This document shows, piece by piece, positions 27,626 through 36,534 of a stretch of 64,000 bases of DNA. The stretch lies in NCBI GenBank assembly GCA_963752345.1, contig CAVVYA010000002.1:868001-932000 (forward strand). The letters run 5' to 3'. The stretch comes from CAVVYA01 sp963752345 (GTDB lineage Bacteria; Pseudomonadota; Alphaproteobacteria; SMXQ01). Within the stretch, counting starts at the first letter, position 1. Every line of letters starts with the position of its first letter. The notes beneath the pieces were generated by a model. That model saw nothing but the letters and a program-made list of their open reading frames with translations. It was not told the DNA's origin and did no database searches. The position numbers and the translations under genes were made by a program.

Positions 27626-27842
27626 AAACAGCAGCTCCTATTGTTTTTGGCCCATTCTCATGGCTTGGCGGCGGATGATATCCCAGCGCAAAGGCCCGCG
27701 CCGCCAAAAAACGGAACGTCCGGCCGGCGTCGATGCCGCGCGGTGATCCGGGCCGGGCCGCGATCGGTAACCTTTCAATGAAGTCCGGCGAACCATGAGG
27801 AAATAGGCTAGACCTACAGCCACCATAAGGATCCGCGAAGCC

Positions 27843-28742
27843 ATGCCCGCAGCCGTCCGCAAATTCCTTCCCTGGCTCGGCCCCGACGACCGCGTCTCGC
27901 TCCTCAAGCTCGCTGTCTTCGTCGCGCTTTTTATTCCTGGCTTGTGGATTGCCTACAAGCTGAACCAGGGCCTGCTGGGGCCGCGGGCGCTCAATCAGGC
28001 GACCCACGAGATTGGCCTATGGGCCATCCGGCTGCTCCTCCTCTCCCTCGCGATCACGCCGCTGCGCCAGATTCTGCGCTGGCCCACGCTGACCCTGGTG
28101 CGCCGCATGATCGGCGTCGGCGCTGCCGTGTACGTGTTGGTGCACCTGACGCTCTACGCGGCGGATGAGAATTACAACTTGCTGAAGGTCGTCAGCGAAA
28201 TCTATCTGCGCATCTACCTGACGATCGGCTTTGTCGCGCTCGTTGGATTGGTCGTTCTCGCCATCACCTCGACCGACGCCATGATCGCGCGCATGGGCGG
28301 CCGCGCCTGGCGCCGCCTGCATCGGATCGTCTATGCCGTCGCCGTGCTCGGGCTCATCCATTTCTACATGCAGTCGAAGGCCGACGTGTGGGAGCCGATG
28401 TGGATGGCCGGCCTGTTCACCTGGCTGATGGCCTATCGCCTGCTGCAGTGGAGCCGCAAGCGCGGCGGCGCCCCCCCGCTGTATTGGCTCGTGGGGCTGG
28501 CGGTCTTCGCCGCCGTGTTCACCGCCGTCGGCGAGGCGGTCTACTATTGGCTGCTGATGGGAGTCGATCCCTCGATCGTGCTCGGCGTCAACCTGGCGAC
28601 CATGGCGGGTGTGCGTCCCTCATGGATCGTCCTCGCCGTCGGGCTGGCGCTCGTCCCAGCCGGGGCCGCGGCGGCCGCGTGGAAGAAGCGCCCTCGCAAG
28701 CCTGCCCTGGCGCCGGTCGGCGCGGTGGCCGGCCCCTCCTAG
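27843..28742 (+). CDS. msrQ: Protein-methionine-sulfoxide reductase heme-binding subunit
   Basis: A 299-residue ferric-reductase-like membrane protein: six core helices with paired histidines (ATHEIGLWA, YVLVHLTLY, WRRLHRIVY, LGLIHFY) that hold haem. The core matches MsrQ (YedZ), which passes quinone electrons to the periplasmic molybdoenzyme MsrP for repair of oxidised methionines. The C-terminal 80 residues add further hydrophobic helices beyond the ~200-residue E. coli protein. msrP normally sits immediately upstream; here the neighbour is a dioxygenase, so the partner must be elsewhere or absent. Confidence 0.85.
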   Translation: MPAAVRKFLPWLGPDDRVSLLKLAVFVALFIPGLWIAYKLNQGLLGPRALNQATHEIGLWAIRLLLLSLAITPLRQILRWPTLTLVRRMIGVGAAVYVLVHLTLYAADENYNLLKVVSEIYLRIYLTIGFVALVGLVVLAITSTDAMIARMGGRAWRRLHRIVYAVAVLGLIHFYMQSKADVWEPMWMAGLFTWLMAYRLLQWSRKRGGAPPLYWLVGLAVFAAVFTAVGEAVYYWLLMGVDPSIVLGVNLATMAGVRPSWIVLAVGLALVPAGAAAAAWKKRPRKPALAPVGAVAGPS

Positions 28743-28835
28743 AGCCGTTAACCATGATTTAAGCCAGGCGCGCGAAGATCCGGGCAACTGCAACGTCCGC
28801 GGTGACAGCCGGCGGCCGAATGTGGGGAGGAAAGC

Positions 28836-29300
28836 GTGCCAGAACAGCCAGCCATCAACCAGGCCGCGCCGGCCGACCCGCTCGCCTGCGTCGTGTATGT
28901 GAGTTCCGCCCGCACCAAAATGACCGATGCGGAACTCAAGGACTTGCTGGCAGCCGCCCGCCGCAACAATGCCGCCCACGGGGTCACGGGAATTCTCGCC
29001 CATTGGGATGGCAATTTCATTCAATACGTCGAAGGTCCCCGCGCGGCGCTCGACCAGCTCATGGTCAACCTGAAGCGCGACCTGCGCCACAGCGGCATCA
29101 TCGTCCTGCAACGAGACACCATCGCCGCCCGCGCCTTTCCCGACTGGTCCATGGCGTTCGATCGCAAGAGCGACGGCGCACAGGCCGCCGCCGCGGCGCG
29201 TTCCGGCTTTCTCACCGATGGCTTTCTCGCGGCCGATCCGGCGCATTTTTCGCCCATGGCGCGCACCCTGCTAGACCGGTTCCGCCAGGAGCTCCGCTGA
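28836..29300 (+). CDS. BLUF-domain blue-light sensor protein
   Basis: A 154-residue protein with a BLUF (FAD-binding) domain at about residues 16-110. The photoactive residues are present: Y21 (VVYVSSA), N45 (RRNNAAHGVTG) and Q63 (FIQYVEGP). Light changes the Tyr-Gln-flavin hydrogen bonds and alters the C-terminal helices. There is no fused output domain, so it must signal by protein contact. GTG start at 28836 with GGGGAGG five bases before it. The neighbouring PP-loop ATPase gene starts 184 bases downstream; a link is unproven. Confidence 0.9.
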   Translation: MPEQPAINQAAPADPLACVVYVSSARTKMTDAELKDLLAAARRNNAAHGVTGILAHWDGNFIQYVEGPRAALDQLMVNLKRDLRHSGIIVLQRDTIAARAFPDWSMAFDRKSDGAQAAAAARSGFLTDGFLAADPAHFSPMARTLLDRFRQELR

Positions 29301-29484
29301 CCGAAGCTGCGCCGACCCTCCTACTCCCTCGCCCCGAAGCGCGACGAGTATGTCCCCACGGTCACGGCCCCACCGAATTGTCGCCCATCGCCCAAAAAAG
29401 CGCCGGGTTCCGGAGCACCACGGGTCAACGAGCGTTAGCAGTTCGGGTTCGTAACTGACGGGACAATCGGTCCGGGGGCTTTTT

Positions 29485-30850
29485 ATGAGTGTGGGTACAG
29501 CAAACGCGCATCTCGAGGTGCGTGAAGTTCCATTGGGCGGCGGCGTGCGGCGCGAGGCACGGCTCCGCATCGATGGTCAGGCCGAACACGTCTGTTGGCA
29601 TTACGATATCTTCGGCGGTGAAACCGAAGGCGTCACGGTTCTCGACGGCTACGTACATTCCGGTACTGTTCTACGCCCTCAAGCTCGGCCTGCCCTTGCG
29701 GGTCCATGGCGATCTCACCGACAATGCGCTCTACAATCTCGACGAGTTCATTCGCGCCTGGTCTCAATGGCGCCCCAAGACGTACCGCTATTTCGAAATC
29801 CGACCGGACAACGTGGTCAGCGTCAAGCGCCCGCCGATGCGGCGCGCCATCTCGACCTTCTCCGGCGGGGTCGATGCCAACTTCACGCTGGTCCGCAACA
29901 AGACGCGTGTCGGCCAGGGCGGCCACGACATCAAGTCCGTCCTGATGGTTCATGGCTTCGACGTCGACTACGACAACGACCGTGCGTTCCGCCAGCTGGT
30001 GAGCCGCGTCCAACCGACGCTCGAAGAATTCGGCGTCGATCTCAAGATCATCAAGACCAGCAGCAAGCTGCTGGACCAGGATTGGGAAGATTCGTTCGGC
30101 GCACAGCTCTCCGGATGCCTGCACCAATTCTCTGGGGCCTATGACACGGCGCTCATCGGCAGTTCGGAGCCCTACACCGCACTGGTTTATCCGCTCGGTT
30201 CGACGCCGATCACCGACCGCCTGTTCTCCGGCGGACTCATGGACATCGTTCACGACGGCGCCCAGTTCACGCGCACGGCGAAGGTCGAATTCCTGGTCAA
30301 TTTCCCGGAGGTGGTGAATCGGCTGAAGGTTTGCTGGGAAGGCAGCGTGCAGCATGAGAATTGCGGCGTCTGCGAGAAATGCGTGCGCACGCGTCTCAAC
30401 TTCGTCGCGGTCGGCAAGAACGATCCCGGATGTTTTCCGGACGCCTTCCAACTCTCCCATATCGGCAAACTGCGGGTGCGGAACGCGTTTCAGCTCGGCG
30501 AGCTTCAGACGCTGCTGGGATACGCCAAAGAAAAAGGTATTTCAGATCCTTGGGTAGATATACTCACCCAACGCTTGAGCTTTTTACGCCATCGCCGGCG
30601 AGCGATCGCGCTGCTCGAGCGCGCGGGCCTGAAGGAGCCCATCCAACGCACCTTGGGGCTTTATAAGGGGATGATCCAGGGCGGACCTCGGCCACTCGCG
30701 CCACGTCAGGCCCCAACCAGTGCCAACGTCATGAACCGCGGCGTGGCGCTCGGTGCCCTGCCCAACTCGGCTCTGGGCCTGACCTGGCCAGCCAGCCCGG
30801 GGGCGACCGCAGGTGATGCTTCGGCGCCGCCCAACAAGCCGGCCGACTAG
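29485..30850 (+). CDS. PP-loop ATPase with QueC-like cysteine cluster (frameshifted near 29655)
   Basis: About 454 residues when joined. The adenylating PP-loop reads TFSGGVDA, and near residue 290 a metal site has the form C-x9-C-x2-C-x2-C (CGVCEKC), as in QueC-type 7-deazaguanine synthases. The N-terminal domain (first 55 residues) is in a different frame: dropping one base at 29655 joins it as LDGYVIPVLFYALKLG. The C-terminal 100 residues are proline/alanine-rich and likely disordered. It probably adenylates a carboxylate or amide in an unknown biosynthesis; it is not a normal QueC, which is about 230 residues. Confidence 0.75.
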
Positions 30851-31038
30851 CCTGACAACCACCAACCGGCCGGGGACCCTCAACGCGCCGCGGCTGTGCG
30901 ATTTCATCACTACGCCGCCGAAACGGCGCAATCTCGCCACGGTCTTCCACCACCATCGCTGCAGTTCAACGCGGTGTCCGTCGCCTCGCGTCGAACGGTG
31001 ATCCGGGTATCCACCCTCGATACCTTTGGGAGGCGATC

Positions 31039-31293
31039 ATGAAACGCAGTCAGATTACCGTTGGTCTATTGCTCGCCGGCGCCGCTTTGGCTTTGTCCGG
31101 CTGCTACACCACACCGGCTGAACCTTATTACGCGTATCCGGCCCAGGGCTACTACGCGCCGACGTATCACGGTCCCGGCTATTACGCGCCACGCCGCCCG
31201 GTTCAGAACACCTTCGTCTTTTCCTACACGGACCGCGACCGCGACCGTGGACGCGGTCATCGGCGCTCGCATCGCCACGGCCGATGGGACTGA
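31039..31293 (+). CDS. Small tyrosine-rich lipoprotein
   Basis: 84 residues with a lipoprotein signal peptide and lipobox LSGC (lipid on C22). The mature part repeats YYAP/GYYAP motifs and ends in an Arg/His/Asp-rich tail (DRDRDRGRGHRR). No known domain. Likely outer-membrane or periplasmic; the tail may bind metal or polyanions. It is preceded by GGGAGGC and followed 116 bases later by the secretin-tail-like gene. Confidence 0.7.
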   Translation: MKRSQITVGLLLAGAALALSGCYTTPAEPYYAYPAQGYYAPTYHGPGYYAPRRPVQNTFVFSYTDRDRDRGRGHRRSHRHGRWD

Positions 31294-31409
31294 CACCCGT
31301 TCGCGACACGGCCGAATGGAAGGTTAAGAGGGCCTGCGGCGGCGGTTGACCCGCGATCACCCAGCGGCGTAGCATCCTCCCGGGATCTCGCTCGACAGGG
31401 GGCAAGAGC

Positions 31410-32234
31410 ATGATCGACCGCCGCCAGGCCATCACCCTACTTTCCAGCGCCGCGTTGGGCTCCACGCTGATCAGCCGCAGCGGAGCCGCCTTCGTCGAGC
31501 GGTCCCGCGACGACCGGCGGGACAGCGACGGACGGGGCGCGATCGACGACCAGATTCTCTACAACCTGCCGCTGCGCCTAAGGCAGGCACAGTTTCTCAT
31601 CACAACGGTTTTTCTGCTCGGCGCGAATCAGCTTTTTATGCTGCGCATGGCGGCTGGCGTCGATCAACGCAACCAGAACCGCTTGGGTCTGAGCGGGCTG
31701 CCCTTTCTGGGCAGCTTGGTTCAGCGTACCTACGGTGCCGCGGATTTCAGACCCGACAACCGGATCGGTGCCGTCTATGCTGAAGGCACCGCATTGTTCG
31801 TTTTCCTGTTTCCCGAGCTGATGCTCGTTCCACAGGTGCGGCAGTTGGTGTTCTTCAACACGCTCTACAGCTACCTGCTGCGTGATAGCTACCAGGCGGC
31901 AAACTGGCAGGCCCTCGCGGCCCTGATGCCGACCTTCTGCGCGATCGGGGCCGTGCAACGGACGATCAATGCGCGGCTCGCCGGCGGCGGACCGTCCGGT
32001 TCGGCGACGCCCACACCCGCCGTGGCATCGAGTGCGATCAGCCCGGCGGAAATGGACACCATGGTCCTCGGTGGCTTGGTGAGCGATGAGAGGCAAGGGA
32101 GCGGCATTCCGGTTTTAAGCGACGTACCGCTTTTGAAATCTCTGTTCGGCGGCCATGTCCATAAATCGCAGGACGATCAACTGCTGATCCTGGTGCGGCC
32201 CAGCGTGGTCGTAGGCGACAGCGAACGAAGCTGA
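31410..32234 (+). CDS. Secretin C-terminal-like protein with Tat-like leader
   Basis: 274 residues. The N-terminus (DRRQAITLLSSAALGS) resembles a twin-arginine signal. Residues 216-268 closely match the end of secretin pores: MVLGGLVSDE, then GIPVLSDVPLLKSLFGG, then QLLILVRPSVVV. A second, weaker copy of the inner motif lies at 92-109 (LGLSGLPFLGSLV). The region between has hydrophobic stretches (about 127-157). Real secretins exceed 400 residues and have N domains; here there is only the pore-end signature. It could be a decayed, minimal or repurposed secretin. No type II/III secretion or pilus genes are in the window. Confidence 0.65.
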   Translation: MIDRRQAITLLSSAALGSTLISRSGAAFVERSRDDRRDSDGRGAIDDQILYNLPLRLRQAQFLITTVFLLGANQLFMLRMAAGVDQRNQNRLGLSGLPFLGSLVQRTYGAADFRPDNRIGAVYAEGTALFVFLFPELMLVPQVRQLVFFNTLYSYLLRDSYQAANWQALAALMPTFCAIGAVQRTINARLAGGGPSGSATPTPAVASSAISPAEMDTMVLGGLVSDERQGSGIPVLSDVPLLKSLFGGHVHKSQDDQLLILVRPSVVVGDSERS

Positions 32235-32478
32235 CGCGCGGTCACGTCCCTCCCCCAAACGAACATCCCACAGCTCAGTTTATCCGTGCAAAAACCAGCG
32301 TAATTCGGCTACAAGCATCCGCAGACGGATCGACAAGGCATACCTGCACCGTGATATCTGGCCGCTCCACTTCGCCGCACGACCTCATGGGACTTCCGAT
32401 AATGAATGCCACGCAGGCTGGCGGGACCAATCCTCGACCGGTTTCTCTCCTCATTCCTACCGCCCGGACAAGGCGAAT

Positions 32479-32946
32479 TTGCCGCTCTACCTCGGCACGG
32501 ACAGAGACAACGATTCCGCCCACTCCCTGACCCCCGACGATATGGTCGTCACGGGTGAACTCCAGGGCCGCGTGCTGATCGTCGAGGATGAGGCGTTGGT
32601 CGCTCTCGACATGGCGATGATCCTCAATTCGGCGGGCTATCAGGTCATGGGTACCAAGCCGACCGGCGATTCCGCCCTCGTCGCTCTCAATGCCGCCGCG
32701 GCGGACGGAATCGTTCCCGATCTGGTACTGATGGACATCGCCTTGCGCGGCGTGATCGACGGCATCGACACGACCAAGCAGATCAAGAGCAAATACCCCG
32801 GCGTGCCGGTGGCCTTCGTCACCGGGCAAGCCGATCCGATCACCCGCGCGCGCGCCGAGGCAACCGGGCCGGCCGGCTATCTGCTCAAGCCGTTTACGCC
32901 GGAGCAACTGGTCAGCTTCATCAGGAACGTGCTGGCAGGCAAATAG
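32479..32946 (+). CDS. Single-domain response regulator
   Basis: 155 residues with a receiver domain after about 30 extra N-terminal residues: VLIVEDE acidic pocket, phospho-acceptor in LMDIALRG, VTGQAD and the lysine of LLKPFTP. No output domain. The DIALRG-type loop is typical of receivers paired with HWE/HisKA2 kinases in alphaproteobacteria. The open frame starts with TTG at 32479; ATG 32542 would remove the poorly conserved extension and is equally possible. No kinase is adjacent. Confidence 0.85.
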   Translation: MPLYLGTDRDNDSAHSLTPDDMVVTGELQGRVLIVEDEALVALDMAMILNSAGYQVMGTKPTGDSALVALNAAAADGIVPDLVLMDIALRGVIDGIDTTKQIKSKYPGVPVAFVTGQADPITRARAEATGPAGYLLKPFTPEQLVSFIRNVLAGK

Positions 32947-33115
32947 CGGGGCGGTCGTCACAGGCCGAACAGTGCCTGGCCGGCGTGACCCCATCATGGA
33001 CGGACCGTCTGTCTGTCCTTGGCGCTACTTGGTGCCGGGGTTGTGGGTATGGTGGCTGTCGCGCCCGCCGCCGCCACCCGACTGCGCGACGAATTGCGCA
33101 GACCGGCCGAAGACG

Positions 33116-33147
33116 AAAACGGCGGACCGCCATGAGCGATCCGCCGT
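33116..33147 (-). terminator. Intrinsic terminator of the 33181-33690 gene
   Basis: On the minus strand ACGGCGGA and TCCGCCGT form an 8-bp stem followed by TTTTCG, 34 bases after the lipoprotein stop. Confidence 0.7.
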
Positions 33148-33180
33148 TCATTCACCGCGCATTCCCGCGCGTCGATTGTA

Positions 33181-33690
33181 TTACGGCGCGACAGCGATCG
33201 TCGGGCCGCATTGGAAGGTCACTGTCCGTGAACCATCCACATTGGTGACGATGCTCGAGGTAGCGACCATGCGCTGGCCGTACTGCATGCAATATGCATC
33301 GGCCCGGCGCGAGGAATCGAGCAATTCGCGCTCCGTGCGGTAGCTGTAGGTGAGCGCCGGATTGGTCGGCGGCAGCGGCGCGGCTGGCGCCATGGCCGTG
33401 ACCGGCGCGCCGGCTCTCATGCATTCGAAGATGACGGTGTTCGTCCCGTCTGGGTTATTGGTCAGATTCGCGGTGCGCGGCGTGGTGCCGTACTGATTGC
33501 AGAAGGCCGCCGCCTGCTGATTGGCGCGCAGCAATTCCTGATCGCCGCGATATTTGTAAGTCACGCTCGGATTCTGCGCCGAGACTGTCTCCGGCGCCCG
33601 ATCGGCGGCGCAAGAAGCCAGAGTCGCAGCGGCGACCGCGGCCACGGCGCAGGTCGCAAGCATGCGAAAACGGGAAAGAATGGTGGCCAT
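33181..33690 (-). CDS. Lipoprotein with tandem internal repeat
   Basis: 169 residues with a lipobox (LASC, about residue 27). The mature protein is two copies of a ~50-residue unit: TYKYRGDQELLRANQQA...CNQYG...NPDGTNTVIFEC and TYSYRTERELLDSSRRA...CMQYG...NVDGSRTVTFQC. Each copy has two cysteines at matching places (CxQYG and FxC), suggesting one disulphide per unit. AGGAGA precedes the ATG. No family name recognised; likely an outer-membrane or periplasmic structural protein. Confidence 0.75.
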   Translation of the reverse strand: MATILSRFRMLATCAVAAVAAATLASCAADRAPETVSAQNPSVTYKYRGDQELLRANQQAAAFCNQYGTTPRTANLTNNPDGTNTVIFECMRAGAPVTAMAPAAPLPPTNPALTYSYRTERELLDSSRRADAYCMQYGQRMVATSSIVTNVDGSRTVTFQCGPTIAVAP

Positions 33691-33834
33691 TTGGCGTCTC
33701 CTGTTGTTTGCGCCAGCGGTGCCAGCCTCGGCAGCCGAACGCACGCTAACAACGATCCTCGCTCTTGCCGGTTCCATTCCCGGTCGGATCAATCGCATGT
33801 CAAGAACACGAGGTTGTGACGCCCCGCATCGCGG

Positions 33835-34485
33835 TCAGAACGGCACGCCCGTGTGGGTGAACAGGCTGAGGCGCATCATATCGAGCGTTCCCAGGGTCCG
33901 TGTGCTGGGACCCGGGGACGGCGGCTCCGCATACATGAGCTCGACGTAGTCGGGATTGGCGCCCATCGATGCGACATAACGAATGAGCCTTAGCTTCAGC
34001 TGGTCATAGGCCTGATCCGCCTCCGCGATGGATTTGAACGGCGTGGCAACCCTGATTTCCGGACGATGGATGATAAATCGCGCTCCCTCGCGCCAGTAGC
34101 GCTGCACGCCCCCGAGATAGATCAGGCCGCAGGCGCTGGCGCAAATACTGTCCGGGAGCATGGCCGTGACGTACTCGCGCGAGCGGATCGCCTCGCCGAT
34201 GGCGAGCGCATCATTGACCGAACCACCCGGCATGTTGCGCACGACGATGTTGCGGGTGCCGCAGCGCTCGGCCGCCGCGACCATGCGTTTGATGAAATCG
34301 GGCGCCTCATTGCGCGCGATATCGCCATTGAGAATGATCGCCTGGCACGGGCCATTCAGCCGCATTTCCCGGATGTCGATCGCGTGAGCGCGCTCCGCCG
34401 ATAAAACGTGGATGAGCATGGCGCCGATCGACCACACGAGGCGTAGGAACCGCATCCTCCGGAGGACGCGACGATTTCCGATCAT
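33835..34485 (-). CDS. Periplasmic ClpP-like (COG3904-type) protein
   Basis: 216 residues with an N-terminal signal peptide (to about AERAHA). The rest has the crotonase/ClpP-like pattern: NGDIARN, NMPGGSVNDALAIGEAIR, then CASACGLIYLGGVQRYW and GARFIIHRP. In serine ClpP/SppA-like peptidases the residue in the SAC position is the nucleophile and the His of IHRP is near the active site, so peptidase activity is possible but unproven. Its ATG overlaps the stop of the dienelactone-hydrolase-like gene (ATGA), so both are translated together. Confidence 0.78.
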   Translation of the reverse strand: MIGNRRVLRRMRFLRLVWSIGAMLIHVLSAERAHAIDIREMRLNGPCQAIILNGDIARNEAPDFIKRMVAAAERCGTRNIVVRNMPGGSVNDALAIGEAIRSREYVTAMLPDSICASACGLIYLGGVQRYWREGARFIIHRPEIRVATPFKSIAEADQAYDQLKLRLIRYVASMGANPDYVELMYAEPPSPGPSTRTLGTLDMMRLSLFTHTGVPF

Positions 34486-35318
34486 TGCTTGAGCACACCG
34501 TCGATCCACTGGGCCACGCGGGCGCGCGCCTTGTCGCGTGAAGCCGGATGTTCGCCGACACGGTACTTGTCGAACACGAGGGCTTGCCTGACCGGATTGT
34601 CGAACGAATGCGCAGCACCCGGCATGACGACCAGTTCCATCCGCGCCGGGTCGCGTTGTGACGATTTCAGCGTTTCGCAAAGCGCGAGCGGCGTCCAGTT
34701 GTCGTCGTCGCCGACGAAGACCAACGTCGGCCGGACAAGCTGCACCTTCGCCGCATTGCCATAGGCGCAAGCCGGATACATCAACAGTCCGGCGACGAAA
34801 CCACGGCCGCGCGCCGTGCCCTCATGCAACGCCAGCAAGGCGCTGCCGCCACCATGGGACTGTCCCATCAGCGCGATACGATCGGTTTTCACGAAGGGCT
34901 GTGCCTGCAGCCAGGTCAAGGCCGACATGGCGTCATCGGCGCGACGCCGCGCCCAGGGATTCTTCGCATCATTGCACACCGACCGCACACCCCGGGTGCT
35001 CAAGCTGTCCACCAGGAGAAAGCCGACGCCGCGCTGATTGAAGAACTCCGCCCAATGCCCCTGCAGCGACGTGTTGGCGCCGCCGCAGCCATGCAGGAAG
35101 ACGACGAACGGCGTCGGCGCACTACCCGGCGGCCGATAGAGCTTCGCCGCGAGCTCGCCGGCCGCAACGCCTTCGTCGAATTCCTTGAGCCAACCGCCTT
35201 GCCAGGGAATGCGGACATCCTGCTCCGCCGCAGCGGGGGTCGATCGCACTATCAATGGCGCAAACGCCATGATCGCGAGAAAAAGCAAGCGGGCGGCGGC
35301 GCGGCTCTGCATGGTCAT
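34482..35318 (-). CDS. Secreted dienelactone-hydrolase-family alpha/beta hydrolase
   Basis: 278 residues with a signal peptide (about residues 1-31, TPAAAEQ). The mature enzyme has the oxyanion region FLHGCGGANTS, nucleophile elbow GQSHGG, an acid in VGDDDNWTP and the catalytic histidine in GAAHSFDN: a complete triad. It acts outside the cytoplasmic membrane on an unknown ester or lactone. Two cysteines (SVCND, PACAYG) may pair. It is coupled by a 4-base overlap to the ClpP-like protein, so they probably act on the same envelope process. Confidence 0.85.
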   Translation of the reverse strand: MTMQSRAAARLLFLAIMAFAPLIVRSTPAAAEQDVRIPWQGGWLKEFDEGVAAGELAAKLYRPPGSAPTPFVVFLHGCGGANTSLQGHWAEFFNQRGVGFLLVDSLSTRGVRSVCNDAKNPWARRRADDAMSALTWLQAQPFVKTDRIALMGQSHGGGSALLALHEGTARGRGFVAGLLMYPACAYGNAAKVQLVRPTLVFVGDDDNWTPLALCETLKSSQRDPARMELVVMPGAAHSFDNPVRQALVFDKYRVGEHPASRDKARARVAQWIDGVLKQ

Positions 35319-35528
35319 TCCCCCTCGGCGGGATGTTCGTTTCGGCAAGACGCAAACACGACCGAAGGTGCGAGAGTAGCATAACCTCGGCGCCGTCACA
35401 GACGCCGGGATCGGCCGCACGACCGCGACCAAATCCTTAGACATTGGCGGGTTGCTGCCGCATGATCGTTGGGCGGCGCACCCGCGGCTCGAGCCGGCAA
35501 TGCAATAGAGCAGCCGCTTTGGGGAGAC

Positions 35529-36144
35529 ATGGCCACACTGCATCTGATGTTGAGCGAGGGCTTCACCCCCGATGCGGCGGACGGATTGGCGCGCGAGCTA
35601 GCCCCCTATATCCGTACCGAAACGCCGGAAATCTATTGCCGCAAGTCGAGCGAATTGGAGGCCCTGCCGCAGTTCATCCATGCCGTCGGTCAAGGCCAGT
35701 TGTGGCAGGACGCGCTCGGCTCGCCCGCCGCCGCCTTCCTCAACCAGCTCGGCTATCGCGCCGCGCGATATCTCGTGGGACGAGGCCGAGCATGCCCTGG
35801 CGCGAAGCGATTGCGCGCCGCTCGCCCGGATTGCCGGCGCCCTCACCATCGCAAAGGAAACCATCGCGCGGCCTGCCAGCATCATCGTCGGGCTCAATAT
35901 TCCAAACGACCGGTTTGGCACCGTGGTGGTGATCGACGACCGCCGGCCGGTGAAGATCGCCTATGCGATCGCGCGCTTCGTCAGCCGCGCCGCCGAGATC
36001 GCCACCGTCATCCAGCGCGCGGTGGTCACCGGCGAGACGCCGCGCGGCCCCGCCCTGCTGTCGTTCGGCGATGACGGTAGCGTATTGATACGGTGGAACA
36101 GCCGCGCCGACATGCGGCCGCACGAGGCACGCCTGCCGCTATAA
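35529..36144 (+). CDS. Conserved-looking hypothetical protein (frameshifted near 35764)
   Basis: Two consecutive frames make one protein of about 204 residues. The first starts MATLHLMLSEGFTPDAAD after GGGGAG; the second continues as DISWDEAEHALARSD and IIVGLNIPNDRFGTVVVID to a stop at 36144. Dropping one base in GCGCGA at 35762-35767 joins them. It is soluble, with no signal peptide. I do not recognise a family. The ends look conserved-protein-like in codon use, so I treat it as real. Confidence 0.65.
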
Positions 36145-36261
36145 CGGAAAATCGCGTGGGCCGGGATACCGCCCGGGTCGCGCGCAATCCGACTGCCGAG
36201 TAGGCCATCGCGTCCCCGCGAGCTTTGCGACGTCAACTGTGGCGCGCGGGCCGCAGGAGCC

Positions 36262-36444
36262 TCAACCGGGCGCCGGCCCCTTCGGCCCCGCGAAATACCA
36301 GATGATGAGCCCCAGGAGAGGCAGGAACAGGATCAGGAGAATCCACACCACCTTGGCGCCTGTGCTCGCGGAACTGCCGATGATCTTCAAGATCGCCCAG
36401 ATATCGAGCGCCAGGATGATGAGCCCCACCAACCCTTCGAGCAT
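36262..36444 (-). CDS. Small PLDc_N-type membrane protein
   Basis: 60 residues with two hydrophobic helices (LVGLIILALDIWAIL and KVVWILLILFLPLLGLIIWYF) ending FAGPKGPAPG, the arrangement of the phospholipase D N-terminal (PLDc_N) domain found alone in many small inner-membrane proteins. GGAGG lies seven bases before the ATG. Role unknown; often stress-associated. Confidence 0.75.
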   Translation of the reverse strand: MLEGLVGLIILALDIWAILKIIGSSASTGAKVVWILLILFLPLLGLIIWYFAGPKGPAPG

Positions 36445-36534
36445 GTCGTTTCCTCCCAAGCTTCAAGGGCCCGTGGCCCAGGATGCGGATCATTAACGGA
36501 GCGCCACGTTACAAGGTTCCCCCGGTCCGGGCGA

